Part shown: positions 14,185 to 22,319 of the stretch, one piece after another
Layout of the letters: every line of letters begins with the position of its first letter
Numbering within the stretch: position 1 is the first letter of the stretch
Assembly: GCA_964599915.1 (NCBI GenBank)
Contig: CAZRHR010000043.1
Location: 1 to 23,771 of the forward strand
Length of the DNA stretch: 23,771 nucleotides
Direction of reading: 5' to 3'
From: CAZRHR01 sp964599915
Lineage (GTDB): Bacteria; Bacteroidota; Bacteroidia; CAIKAF01
The notes under the pieces: model-generated
Databases searched by the model: none
The model's input: the letters and a program-made list of their open reading frames with translations, nothing else
Told to the model about the DNA's origin: nothing
Translations under genes and position numbers: made by a program

Positions 14185-15747
14185 TTATTTTCGGTATTGT
14201 TCGGCCCATTGCTCCAAGGCATAGGCCATATGTTCCATTTCCCAACTTTTTGATGCGTTTCGTAAATAATGATGTTCTGACCAGGCAAAACAGTAGGTCG
14301 GCGTTGAAGAAAGACTTTTCCAGCCAAGTAGTTGCTGGTATAATTGATTAGGCCATTGCACGTTTGGTAAATGTTTAGCAACCACGGGTACCACCGCTTC
14401 TAAAATGCCTAAGACGTAATAAATCCGACCTTCGCGTATGTGGTCTGCCAGGAAATAACTTGCCTCGTTCCAATTTATTTTTATTGACATGGCTTCTAAA
14501 TCTGCGGCCAAAATACTTTGCCAAGAAGCATTCAGGTATTTCGGGACGTGGGTAAGGAAGGTGCGATGTTTTTTGAGGAGGAGGGCTTGGGCCCAAGGCA
14601 AAAATTCGGTAGAATCTTTATGAGGTTCATAACCACTTAATGTCATTAACAAACGTGTACAGGCAAGTTGCATAAGACGCGTTTGGTCTTTTGTCCTTTG
14701 GCCGCAAAGTCCGGGAAGCAGGTATAAAGCCACCACGGGTTCAGATGCAGGCCAAACCGTCTCACTGGTCACCATTTGTGCATTGCTGTGCACGAATGCA
14801 ATTTCGCAAGAGTCGAACCATTGATACAAAAACATCCTGTCCGGATAGCTTTCCAGCCCATGTAGGTCAAAAAAGTCCATTCCCAAAGCATAGCCTTCTA
14901 CACCGGTCACCTCTTGCGGTTGGTCTGAAAGGGCAAGGTTCAAAAACCGGGACATCAAGTCTAAATGTGGTGCGATTCCCGGAATTTCTATGCTTCCAAT
15001 GATTTTTGTCCAAGATTTTTGTTGGCCGTGCCGCCACGCTTGGGTGGCACCGTACAAAGCCACGAAAGGCAGAGGCAGGGTGTCTTTTCGCAGGGTGGCC
15101 AGTCCGGCTTCTGAAGCCACGATGGGGGACTTTTTTGGGTCATCCAGAAGAATCGAAGTTAAAAACATGGCTAAACCATCTTTTTCTTTTAATATGGGCA
15201 TATCCAACAGGTTGGACTTGCCTTGTTCTTTCATCCTTGATGCCAAAATCCAAGCCATAAAATCCAAGTGTTTTCCTAAAATATCTTTTTTGAAAAAAGC
15301 CATCATGGTACGGATGAGTTCGTTGTCATCCTTTTGATAGTAAGCTAAATAACAGCGCAGGCTAAGGATGTGAAGTTCATCTTTGTCCCATGTAGCCCAT
15401 TCCTTTAACAAAGCCATGGCAGTATCTATCCGATGGGCGCGAAGGTGGTGTAACACATAGGGATGCCAAAGGTCCGGGTTGGTGGTCGATTTAATTTTGG
15501 GTGCCCAGCGGGCAAATAGGGTGTCTGGATTATTGAGCACCTGAAGGGCGGCTCTAACATGCAAACTTAAAGCCTCTTCATGATCAGGCGCGAAAGATAA
15601 GATGTGTTCCGACAGAAACAGGGCGTCTTTAAACCGGTCGGCCGCATAGGCGGACTTGGCTGCATGCAAAAAGGGTGTTTGAGCAGAAACGATGGATAGG
15701 TCAGCAAATGCTAAAACGAATCCGTATAATCCAAACAAAATGCGCAT
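14185..15747 (-). CDS. Exported TPR-like protein of unknown function
   Basis: I do not recognise this 520-residue protein beyond its fold type. The start chosen is the ATG at 15747-15745, opening a signal peptide (MRILFGLYGFVLAFADLSIVSA, then QTPF). An upstream in-frame ATG at 15831 would put 28 polar residues before it. Residues about 26-65 look like a tetratricopeptide unit (AAKSAYAADRFKDALFLSEHILSFAP), and much of the rest is predicted helical with further repeat-like stretches. There are no membrane helices after the signal and no enzyme motif I can name. It is probably periplasmic and may act in protein-protein contacts. It is convergent with msrB, with a one-base gap, and divergent from sdhC. 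Confidence 0.75.
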   Translation of the reverse strand: MRILFGLYGFVLAFADLSIVSAQTPFLHAAKSAYAADRFKDALFLSEHILSFAPDHEEALSLHVRAALQVLNNPDTLFARWAPKIKSTTNPDLWHPYVLHHLRAHRIDTAMALLKEWATWDKDELHILSLRCYLAYYQKDDNELIRTMMAFFKKDILGKHLDFMAWILASRMKEQGKSNLLDMPILKEKDGLAMFLTSILLDDPKKSPIVASEAGLATLRKDTLPLPFVALYGATQAWRHGQQKSWTKIIGSIEIPGIAPHLDLMSRFLNLALSDQPQEVTGVEGYALGMDFFDLHGLESYPDRMFLYQWFDSCEIAFVHSNAQMVTSETVWPASEPVVALYLLPGLCGQRTKDQTRLMQLACTRLLMTLSGYEPHKDSTEFLPWAQALLLKKHRTFLTHVPKYLNASWQSILAADLEAMSIKINWNEASYFLADHIREGRIYYVLGILEAVVPVVAKHLPNVQWPNQLYQQLLGWKSLSSTPTYCFAWSEHHYLRNASKSWEMEHMAYALEQWAEQYRK

Positions 15748-15895
15748 ATTTAAAACAAGTTTAGCTCTAAAATACTTTATCCTCGGACATTGAACATCTG
15801 CCTTTCCATTTTTGTTATCTCTATGTGTCAAACTTTAAAATGATTCTAAATAAGATATTCCCCGTTAGGGTTACTCACCTCAACAGGGTATTTCT

Positions 15896-15903
15896 TATTT
15901 TTG
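15896..15903 (+). promoter_or_regulatory. Candidate -7 promoter box of the sdhCAB operon
   Basis: TATTTTTG matches TAnnTTTG exactly, 25 bases before the sdhC start codon. The expected -33 region (about 15870-15876) shows TTA rather than TTG, so only the -7 part is firm. Confidence 0.5.
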
Positions 15904-15928
15904 CACACAACTAAACGAATCTTACCAC

Positions 15929-16615
15929 ATGGCCCAAACAGCAAGTTACGGACTATTAAAGTCTTCCATCGGGAAGAAGGTGTTCATGGCCCTTACGGGA
16001 TTGTTTTTATGTTTGTTTTTGGTAGGTCACCTTGCCGGAAACCTGCAATTGTTCCTTCCCAAAGACGCAGCCCAGCTTCAATTTAATGCCTACGCAAAGT
16101 TCATGACCACCAACCCCGCGGTAAAAATTCTATCTTACCTCACGTATTTTTCGGTGTTGTTTCATGTGATCGATGGGATTTTGTTGACCATGCGTAACCG
16201 CAGCGCCCGTCCGGTGAAGTATTATGCCAAGAACGACGCCGCCAATGCCATCTGGAGTTCCAGAAACATGGGTGTTTTAGGAACCATTATTCTTGTGTTT
16301 CTGGTGATGCACATGTCTAATTTCTGGTACAAAATGCACTTTGGAGACATTCCAATGGACACTGCCGGCAACCGCGACCTATACACCGTTGTACTGGAAT
16401 CTTTTAAAGTTTGGTGGTACGTTGTTCTTTATGTGGTCAGCATGGCAGCGGTTGGTTTCCACTTGTGGCATGGATTTGCTTCCGGCTTCCAAAGCTTAGG
16501 GATAAATCATTCTTCCTATACACCATTGATTCAAAACTTTGGAAAGGGATTCGCGGTTTTGGTAAGCGTGCTTTTCGCTTTGATTCCCGTGTACCTGTTT
16601 ATTGTCCAGTCTTAA
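15929..16615 (+). CDS. sdhC: Succinate dehydrogenase cytochrome b subunit
   Basis: This is the 228-residue membrane anchor of succinate:quinone oxidoreductase, passing electrons between the iron-sulfur subunit and the quinone pool. A single long subunit with five hydrophobic helices marks the di-heme type B family common in Bacteroidota, with no separate sdhD. The likely heme ligands are His34 (VGHLAGN), His79 (LFHVIDG), His128 (VMHMSNFW) and His178 (GFHLWHG), one per helix, matching the layout of the Wolinella family. The start MAQTASYGLLKSSIGKKV is typical. The gene heads the operon sdhC-sdhA-sdhB and lies 33 bases before sdhA. Confidence 0.95.
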   Translation: MAQTASYGLLKSSIGKKVFMALTGLFLCLFLVGHLAGNLQLFLPKDAAQLQFNAYAKFMTTNPAVKILSYLTYFSVLFHVIDGILLTMRNRSARPVKYYAKNDAANAIWSSRNMGVLGTIILVFLVMHMSNFWYKMHFGDIPMDTAGNRDLYTVVLESFKVWWYVVLYVVSMAAVGFHLWHGFASGFQSLGINHSSYTPLIQNFGKGFAVLVSVLFALIPVYLFIVQS

Positions 16616-16648
16616 CCCTCTTTTAAAAGAATTTTTTATTCAGCTGTC

Positions 16649-18631
16649 ATGAGTATACTGAATGCTAACATACCAAAGGGTAACCTTGCCGAAAAATGGC
16701 AAAACCATAAAAACACCATTCGTCTGGTGAACCCCGCCAATAAGCGAAACATCGATGTGATTGTGGTGGGAACCGGATTAGCCGGTGCCTCTGCAGCAGC
16801 TTCATTGGCCGAAATGGGATATAAAGTGAAGGCGTTCTGCTTTCAGGATAGCCCCAGACGCGCCCACTCCATTGCCGCCCAAGGAGGTATAAACGCAGCT
16901 AAAAATTACCGGAACGACGGAGATTCCGTGTACCGACTTTTTTACGATACCATCAAAGGAGGCGATTACCGCGCCCGGGAAGCCAACGTGCACCGACTCG
17001 CCGAAGTATCTGTGAACATCATTGACCAATGTGTGGCCCAAGGTGTTCCTTTTGCCCGTGAATATGGCGGTTTGCTAGATAATCGCTCTTTCGGTGGTGT
17101 GCAAGTATCCAGAACCTTCTACGCCAAAGGACAAACAGGCCAGCAACTGCTGCTGGGCGCATATTCCGCTTTGGAAAGAATGGTAGCCTCAGGTCAAGTT
17201 ACCATGTATGCCCGCCATGAAATGGTGAACTTGGTGACCATCGACGGCAAAGCCCGTGGAATCATTGCCAGAAATCTGGTGACAGGTGAGTTGGAAAGAC
17301 ATTCTGCACATGCCGTCCTTCTTTGCACCGGCGGTTATGGCAATGTATTCTTTTTGTCTACCAATGCCATGGGTTCCAATGTAACCGCGGCTTGGAAAGC
17401 GCACCGTAAAGGCGCGTATTTTGCCAATCCCTGCTTTACACAGATTCACCCTACTTGCATCCCCGTTTCAGGAGAATATCAGTCCAAACTTACGCTCATG
17501 TCCGAATCTTTACGGAACGATGGACGTATTTGGGTGCCAGCCAAGCAAAACGACCTTCGGCCAGCCAATGAAATTCCTGAAAATGAAAGGGATTATTACC
17601 TTGAGCGCAGGTATCCTTCTTTCGGAAACCTCGTTCCACGTGACGTAGCTTCTCGTGCAGCCAAGGAACGTTGCGATGCCGGTTATGGCGTTGGACAGTC
17701 TCGCATGGCTGTGTATCTGGACTACAGAGACGCAATCATGCGTTATGGCCAGGCAGAAGCGGCGAAACAAAATATTTCACAGCCCACCGAGGACCTCATC
17801 TACAAATTGGGCCGGGATGTCGTTGCTTCGAAATACGGCAACCTGTTTGATATGTATGAGAAAATCACAGGTGAAAATCCATACGAAGTGCCCATGCGGA
17901 TTTATCCGGCCGTACACTACACCATGGGTGGCTTATGGGTCGATTACAACCTCATGAGCACCGTCCCCGGTTTGTATGTGCTTGGTGAAGCCAATTTCTC
18001 CGACCACGGAGCCAACCGTCTTGGTGCTTCTGCTTTGATGCAGGGTCTGGCAGATGGCTATTTTGTGATTCCTTACACCATCGGTGATTATCTGGCCGAT
18101 GATATTCGTACCGGAAAAATCCCTACCAACACGCCTGAGTTCGACGCCGCTGAGAAAGAGGTGAAAGACCAAATAGATCAACTGATGGGGATCAAAGGCA
18201 CCAAAACCGTGGACGATTATCACCGGGCTTTGGGTAAAATCATGTGGGATGAATGTGGTATGGCTCGTAATGCCAAAGGCTTGGAAAAAGCCATCCAAGA
18301 CATTCAAGCCCTTCGGGAAGACTTTTACAAAAATGTTCGCATCCCCGGAAAAGCCGACGGTATGAACCCGGAACTTGAAAAAGCGGGCAGGGTAGCCGAT
18401 TTCCTTGAATTGGGAGAATTGATGTGCCGTGACGCTTTGAATAGGGAAGAATCTTGCGGTGGTCACTTCCGCGAAGAATTCCAAACACCGGATGGGGAAG
18501 CCCTCCGAGATGATGAAAAATTTGCTTTCGTATCTGCCTGGGAATACAAAGGCAGGGACGCAGCACCTGTTCATCACCGCGAAGATTTGGTCTTCGAAAA
18601 CGTGAAACCTTCTACCCGTAGTTATAAATAA
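16649..18631 (+). CDS. sdhA: Succinate dehydrogenase flavoprotein subunit
   Basis: This 660-residue subunit binds FAD and oxidises succinate to fumarate on the cytoplasmic face. The dinucleotide-binding loop is GTGLAGASAAASLAEMG near residues 42-58. His73 in RRAHSIAAQGGINA is the likely covalent FAD site. Active-site residues include His267 and Thr269 (HPTCIP), Arg331 (VPRDVASRA) and His423 (AVHYTMGG). GEANFSDHGANRLGASALMQGL is the second FAD-contact region. The C-terminal part has the usual capping and helical domains. The enzyme could work as fumarate reductase without oxygen; the sequence cannot decide. sdhB follows after 19 bases. Confidence 0.98.
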   Translation: MSILNANIPKGNLAEKWQNHKNTIRLVNPANKRNIDVIVVGTGLAGASAAASLAEMGYKVKAFCFQDSPRRAHSIAAQGGINAAKNYRNDGDSVYRLFYDTIKGGDYRAREANVHRLAEVSVNIIDQCVAQGVPFAREYGGLLDNRSFGGVQVSRTFYAKGQTGQQLLLGAYSALERMVASGQVTMYARHEMVNLVTIDGKARGIIARNLVTGELERHSAHAVLLCTGGYGNVFFLSTNAMGSNVTAAWKAHRKGAYFANPCFTQIHPTCIPVSGEYQSKLTLMSESLRNDGRIWVPAKQNDLRPANEIPENERDYYLERRYPSFGNLVPRDVASRAAKERCDAGYGVGQSRMAVYLDYRDAIMRYGQAEAAKQNISQPTEDLIYKLGRDVVASKYGNLFDMYEKITGENPYEVPMRIYPAVHYTMGGLWVDYNLMSTVPGLYVLGEANFSDHGANRLGASALMQGLADGYFVIPYTIGDYLADDIRTGKIPTNTPEFDAAEKEVKDQIDQLMGIKGTKTVDDYHRALGKIMWDECGMARNAKGLEKAIQDIQALREDFYKNVRIPGKADGMNPELEKAGRVADFLELGELMCRDALNREESCGGHFREEFQTPDGEALRDDEKFAFVSAWEYKGRDAAPVHHREDLVFENVKPSTRSYK

Positions 18632-18650
18632 TCCAGAAATCTCCACGCAC

Positions 18651-19445
18651 ATGGCAGCAAAAACCATGAATTTAAAGCTTAAAATATGGCGCCAAGATGG
18701 GCCCAAAGACGCTGGACGAATGGTAGACTACCCTTTGCAAGGCGTTAATCCTGAAATGTCCTTTTTGGAAATGATGGATGTCCTTAACCAACAACTGGTA
18801 GAAAAAGGAGATGAGCCTGTCGCATTCGACCACGATTGTCGTGAAGGGATTTGTGGCATGTGCAGCATGTTCATCAATGGACGTGCCCATGGTCCTATGA
18901 CCGGCACCACCACCTGCCAACTCCACATGCGTCATTTCAAAGATGGAGATACCATCACCATTGAACCTTGGAGGGCTTCAGCTTTCCCGGTGATCAAAGA
19001 CTTGATGGTGGATCGCTCCGCTTTTGACCGTGTGATCCAAGCCGGAGGATATGTGTCTGTGAATACAGGTTCAGCACCCGATGCCAACGCGATTCCTATT
19101 CCCAAAGAAAATGCCGATGCGGCTTTCGATGCGGCCACTTGTATTGGGTGCGGAGCATGTGTAGCCACGTGTAAAAACGCTTCTGCCATGTTGTTCGTAA
19201 GTGCCAAAGTATCCCAGTTTGCTTTGCTTCCTCAAGGACAGCCAGAAAGGGAAGAACGCGTGCTTCGGATGGTGGAACAAATGGACCTGGAAGGATTCGG
19301 CAATTGCACCAATACAGGCGCTTGCGAAGTAGAATGTCCTAAAGGCATTTCTATTGAAAACATTGCCCGGATGAACCGTGAGTTTGTTCGTGCTTCGGCC
19401 ATTAAAAAGAAAAAGAAGAAAGGCAGCGAAAGTGCCGCCATGTAA
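18651..19445 (+). CDS. sdhB: Succinate dehydrogenase iron-sulfur subunit
   Basis: This is the 264-residue electron-transfer subunit between SdhA and SdhC. The [2Fe-2S] ligands are Cys63, Cys68, Cys71 and Cys89 (DCREGICGMC, then TTCQ). The C-terminal ferredoxin-like part has Cys164, Cys167, Cys170 and Cys174 (CIGCGACVATC) and Cys219, Cys225 and Cys229 (CTNTGACEVEC), enough for one [4Fe-4S] and one [3Fe-4S] centre. The C terminus ends in a run of six lysines (IKKKKKKGSESAAM), a lineage-typical basic tail. It is the last gene of the operon; a terminator follows 19 bases after the stop. Confidence 0.97.
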   Translation: MAAKTMNLKLKIWRQDGPKDAGRMVDYPLQGVNPEMSFLEMMDVLNQQLVEKGDEPVAFDHDCREGICGMCSMFINGRAHGPMTGTTTCQLHMRHFKDGDTITIEPWRASAFPVIKDLMVDRSAFDRVIQAGGYVSVNTGSAPDANAIPIPKENADAAFDAATCIGCGACVATCKNASAMLFVSAKVSQFALLPQGQPEREERVLRMVEQMDLEGFGNCTNTGACEVECPKGISIENIARMNREFVRASAIKKKKKKGSESAAM

Positions 19446-19464
19446 TCTGGTTTTTTGTGTTTGG

Positions 19465-19497
19465 AAAAGGCAAATGCTTCGGGGTTTGCCTTTTTTT
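19465..19497 (+). terminator. Intrinsic terminator of the sdhCAB operon
   Basis: A 10-bp stem (AAAAGGCAAA with TTTGCCTTTT) closes a 10-base loop containing CTTCGG and runs into seven T (19491-19497). It lies 19 bases after sdhB. Confidence 0.9.
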
Positions 19498-19692
19498 ATT
19501 GCACATTTTCAAAAAGAGCCTTTTTCTATGATGAGATTTTTAAAAGAGATTAGATGTTATTTTTATCCTATTGTCTTTAAATATTTGAATATTAATATTT
19601 TCACATATCCAATGTTGTCATTTTTATTTAATTCTAATTAGATTTATTTTCGATTGACCAATCTAATTTTATTTACCCCTAACCTTAACCAC

Positions 19693-20595
19693 ATGCTTTT
19701 GTTTTTCAGAGTCTTTTTGTTATTCTTTATTGTTTTCCCCGCGAGTTTAATATCGCAAAATGTAGGTGTAAGTGATATGGTTGTTCCTCCACATCCTTCT
19801 GCAGGTCTTGATGTAAATTTTACGGACAAAGGTTTTTTACCACCCAGATTATCCACGACACAAAGAGACCAGATCTTACAGCCTGCAGTTGGACTTACGA
19901 TTTTTAATTCATCTAAAAACTGTCTTGAGACGTGGACCGGGATTTTATGGTTTGGTCCGTGCACTGAGCTGGAACAACAATATTCAAATGGGACGGATTT
20001 TTGTCATTTGCCAACCGTGATTGTAACGGTAACAAATCCTGCAACGGGAAGGACTTGGATGGATCGGAATTTAGGCGCACACAGAGCGGCGTTGTCCCCC
20101 ACGGATTCTTTAGCCTTTGGAGATTTATACCAGTGGGGAAGGGGGGCAGACGGCCATCAATGCAGAAATAGTCTTCCGATTAATGGTTTGAGCAATACAA
20201 ACACTCCACCGCACGGAGGATTTATCCCTTCCAATAATGCGCCTTTTGATTGGAGGTCACCCCAGAGTAATCTCCTTTGGCAAGGAGTGTCTGGCATAAA
20301 TAACCCATGTCCCGCCGGCTTTAGACTTCCTACACAAGCTGAGTGGGAGGCAGAACGCCAAAGTTGGTCCTCGAACCAAGCTTCTGGAGCATTCCAATCT
20401 CCCTTAAAGCTACCTTTAGCTGGAGTAAGAAGTGCTGGAAGTGGCACCATTGCTGGAGTTGGAACAGGAGCAGATTATTGGTCAAGTACGGTGAGTGGAA
20501 CAAATGCAGTAACCCTCTATTTTAGAAATGATGCAGCGTATACCCACGGTTGGTATCGGGCAAGTGGATTTGCAGTAAGGTGCATTAAAAACTAA
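19693..20595 (+). CDS. Secreted FISUMP-domain protein
   Basis: This exported protein has 300 residues. The start chosen is the ATG at 19693, opening a very hydrophobic signal peptide (MLLFFRVFLLFFIVFPASLIS); the upstream in-frame TTG at 19654 is rejected. Residues about 23-92 are the N-terminal module shared with the proteins at 409 and 7990 (GFLPPRLSTTQRDQIL, GLTIFNSSKNC, then GPC). From about residue 105 to the end is a FISUMP domain (Fibrobacter succinogenes major paralogous domain family): TGRTWMDRNLGAHRAA, FGDLYQWGRGADGHQ, NPCPAGFRLPTQAEWEAE, LPLAGVRSAGSG, DYWSSTVSG and a final FAVRCIKN. These domains occur in Bacteroidota surface proteins; no binding partner is known to me. A 247-base AT-rich gap precedes it. 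Confidence 0.88.
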   Translation: MLLFFRVFLLFFIVFPASLISQNVGVSDMVVPPHPSAGLDVNFTDKGFLPPRLSTTQRDQILQPAVGLTIFNSSKNCLETWTGILWFGPCTELEQQYSNGTDFCHLPTVIVTVTNPATGRTWMDRNLGAHRAALSPTDSLAFGDLYQWGRGADGHQCRNSLPINGLSNTNTPPHGGFIPSNNAPFDWRSPQSNLLWQGVSGINNPCPAGFRLPTQAEWEAERQSWSSNQASGAFQSPLKLPLAGVRSAGSGTIAGVGTGADYWSSTVSGTNAVTLYFRNDAAYTHGWYRASGFAVRCIKN

Positions 20596-20626
20596 TGGAA
20601 GACGCCGAATACTCTCCCTTTTTTCG

Positions 20627-20634
20627 TACGTTTG
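20627..20634 (+). promoter_or_regulatory. Candidate -7 promoter box of gcvH
   Basis: TACGTTTG matches TAnnTTTG exactly, 12 bases before the gcvH ATG, giving a leader of only about 8 bases. No TTG lies at the -33 distance. Confidence 0.45.
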
Positions 20635-20646
20635 AAAAAAAAATCC

Positions 20647-21024
20647 ATGAGTCAAACGGCCAATCTCAAATTTTCAAAAGACCACGAATGGATCCGGGTC
20701 GAAGGCGATATCGCAACCGTAGGAATTAGCGCCTACGCACAAGGTGAATTAGGTGATATTGTTTTTGTTGAAATTGAAACCACCGGTCAAACCCTTGATA
20801 AAGATGCAGTGTTTGGAACGGTTGAAGCGGTGAAAACGGTATCTGACCTATTCATGCCTGTAAGTGGAGAAGTCCTCGAAGTGAATCCCGAATTACAATC
20901 TTCCCCCGAATTGGTCAACTCAGACCCATATGGTGAAGGATGGATGATTAAAATCCGCCTAACCCAACCCGCCGAATTAGACACCTTGATGGACGACGCG
21001 GCCTATACCGCTTTTGTGGGTTGA
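20647..21024 (+). CDS. gcvH: Glycine cleavage system H protein
   Basis: This 125-residue lipoyl carrier shuttles the aminomethyl group between the P, T and L proteins of the glycine cleavage system. Lys63 in GTVEAVKTVSDLFMP is the lipoylation site. The start is the ATG at 20647 (MSQTANLKFSKDHEWIRVEG), which is the normal family N terminus; the in-frame TTG at 20632 lies within the promoter box. The domain is complete and of normal length. The gcvT and gcvP genes are not in the window. A VanZ-like gene follows 4 bases after the stop, a pairing I recall from other Flavobacteriales. Confidence 0.97.
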   Translation: MSQTANLKFSKDHEWIRVEGDIATVGISAYAQGELGDIVFVEIETTGQTLDKDAVFGTVEAVKTVSDLFMPVSGEVLEVNPELQSSPELVNSDPYGEGWMIKIRLTQPAELDTLMDDAAYTAFVG

Positions 21025-21028
21025 TCCC

Positions 21029-21418
21029 ATGTTCTTAAGACATAATTTCATTGGAATACTTTGGGCGGCCCTGGTGGCTGCCCTTTGCTTTACACCCGGA
21101 AAGGATCTCCCCGGCGCGCCATTTTTTAGTTTCGACAAACTGGTACATGGCTTGGTTTTTATGGTGCTTGTGTTTCAATGGCTGGTAGGATTCAGAAAGC
21201 AGCATCGGTTTCATTTCCTTCGTTTTCAGTCCGTCCCCATTGCTATGATCCTTGCATTGGTGTATGGCGCAGCCCTCGAGATTTTTCAAGGTGCTTTTTT
21301 CCCGGATCGCAGCGCAGACATGCAGGATTGGTTGGCCGATGCCGCAGGCGTTTTGGCAGGCACGCTCATCTATTTCCTTATCTTCGGGAGAAATGCAGGA
21401 TTACGTCAAACCCAATAG
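21029..21418 (+). CDS. VanZ-like membrane protein
   Basis: This is a 129-residue inner-membrane protein starting at the ATG at 21029, 4 bases after gcvH, so the two are likely co-expressed. Four hydrophobic segments are visible: about residues 5-22, 37-54, 70-86 and 101-119. The family marks are FDKLVHGLVFMVLVF in the second segment and the region ALEIFQGAFFPDRSADMQDWLADAAGVLAG, with its acidic DWLAD, near residues 80-110. VanZ was named for teicoplanin resistance in enterococci, but most Bacteroidota members have no known role, and nothing here suggests drug resistance. Confidence 0.85.
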   Translation: MFLRHNFIGILWAALVAALCFTPGKDLPGAPFFSFDKLVHGLVFMVLVFQWLVGFRKQHRFHFLRFQSVPIAMILALVYGAALEIFQGAFFPDRSADMQDWLADAAGVLAGTLIYFLIFGRNAGLRQTQ

Positions 21419-21519
21419 GATTCTTTTAATTCCTGATTTCCTGATTTTCAGAGCAGTATTTCTTACGCCTTTATTTTTCATTGCGTTGAACCCTTCCCAC
21501 CGATAAACGTATAAATATG

Positions 21520-21554
21520 TTGATGAGAATTCTCAATCACTTTATCTATCTTTA
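21520..21554 (+). promoter_or_regulatory. Candidate promoter with internal palindrome before the TonB-family gene
   Basis: A perfect 12-bp palindrome, TGAGAATTCTCA (21524-21535), lies between a TTG (21520-21522) and a TATCTTTA box (21547-21554; seven of eight to TAnnTTTG). The TTG-to-box gap of 24 is longer than usual. The palindrome sits where a repressor could block RNA polymerase. It does not match the Fur box well. Confidence 0.4.
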
Positions 21555-21572
21555 ACCCAACAATTACGAGCT

Positions 21573-22295
21573 ATGGAAAATCGTAAGCATCCGGAATCGG
21601 ACATCAACAAACAGACGCCTCTTTATCTTTCTCTCGGCTTAGTGTTAGCCTGTGGACTTATGCTTATGGCGTTTGAATGGAGGGCTTTTACTGAGACCAT
21701 TAAAACCATTTTCGTTCCGCCGCCTCAAGAAATGGTGCGGGAAGAAATCATTAATTACACTCCGCCGCCCCCACAAGCTGCTCCAACCCCACCACCTCCT
21801 ACGGTGATTGAAGTGATTCAGTTGGTGGAAAAGGAAGAGGAAGTGGAAACCGAAATCGAATTCGAAGCTGAAAACACTGAAATCACAGAAGTAAGTGATG
21901 CCGGATTTGGTAGTACAGGCGAAACGGTATCCGACGAAATCTTTATGGTAGTGGAAGATATGCCTCGTTTCAAAGGCTGTGAGTCTGCTAAAACGCCACA
22001 AGAAGCGGATGCTTGTTTCCAACGTGAATTGGCAAAATTTCTTCAAAGGGAACTTATTTACCCTGAAAATGCCAAACGCGCAGGTCAGCAAGGTAAAGTG
22101 TATGTTTATTTCGTGGTAGAAAGAGATGGTTCCGTAGCAGATGTAAAAGCAGTACGTGACTTTGGGTATGGCTCCGGCAACGCGGCTGAAAGTGTCATCA
22201 AAAAACTACCGAAATTCACGCCCGGCAAACAACGCGGAAAACCCGTACGTGTGCAATACACCTTGCCCATCAACTTTACCCTTCGCGGAAATTAA
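21573..22295 (+). CDS. TonB-family energy transducer
   Basis: This 240-residue protein is anchored in the inner membrane and is expected to pass proton-motive energy to outer-membrane TonB-dependent transporters. One hydrophobic segment covers about residues 17-34. A proline-rich periplasmic stretch (PPPPQAAPTPPPP, about residues 64-76) follows, then a very acidic region (about 86-105). The TonB C-terminal domain occupies about residues 150-238 (LIYPENAKRAGQQGKVYVYFVVERDGSVADV, ending VQYTLPINFTLRGN). Cys136 and Cys148 may form a disulfide near the domain start. It is a Bacteroidota-type TonB; the ExbB and ExbD partners are not in the window. A terminator follows. Confidence 0.92.
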   Translation: MENRKHPESDINKQTPLYLSLGLVLACGLMLMAFEWRAFTETIKTIFVPPPQEMVREEIINYTPPPPQAAPTPPPPTVIEVIQLVEKEEEVETEIEFEAENTEITEVSDAGFGSTGETVSDEIFMVVEDMPRFKGCESAKTPQEADACFQRELAKFLQRELIYPENAKRAGQQGKVYVYFVVERDGSVADVKAVRDFGYGSGNAAESVIKKLPKFTPGKQRGKPVRVQYTLPINFTLRGN

Positions 22296-22319
22296 TTCGG
22301 CCTTTTTCAAGATATTTAT

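Noticed and set aside
16619..16630. TCTTTTAAAAGA palindrome followed by T-rich sequence between sdhC and sdhA
   Set aside because: The stem has only A-T pairs apart from one pair at each end and no real loop, so it would not form a stable terminator. The three sdh genes are expected on one transcript.
21029..21418. VanZ-like gene as an antibiotic resistance determinant
   Set aside because: VanZ-like proteins are widespread in genomes with no vancomycin cluster. No vanA-type genes are nearby, and the gcvH linkage suggests a housekeeping role.
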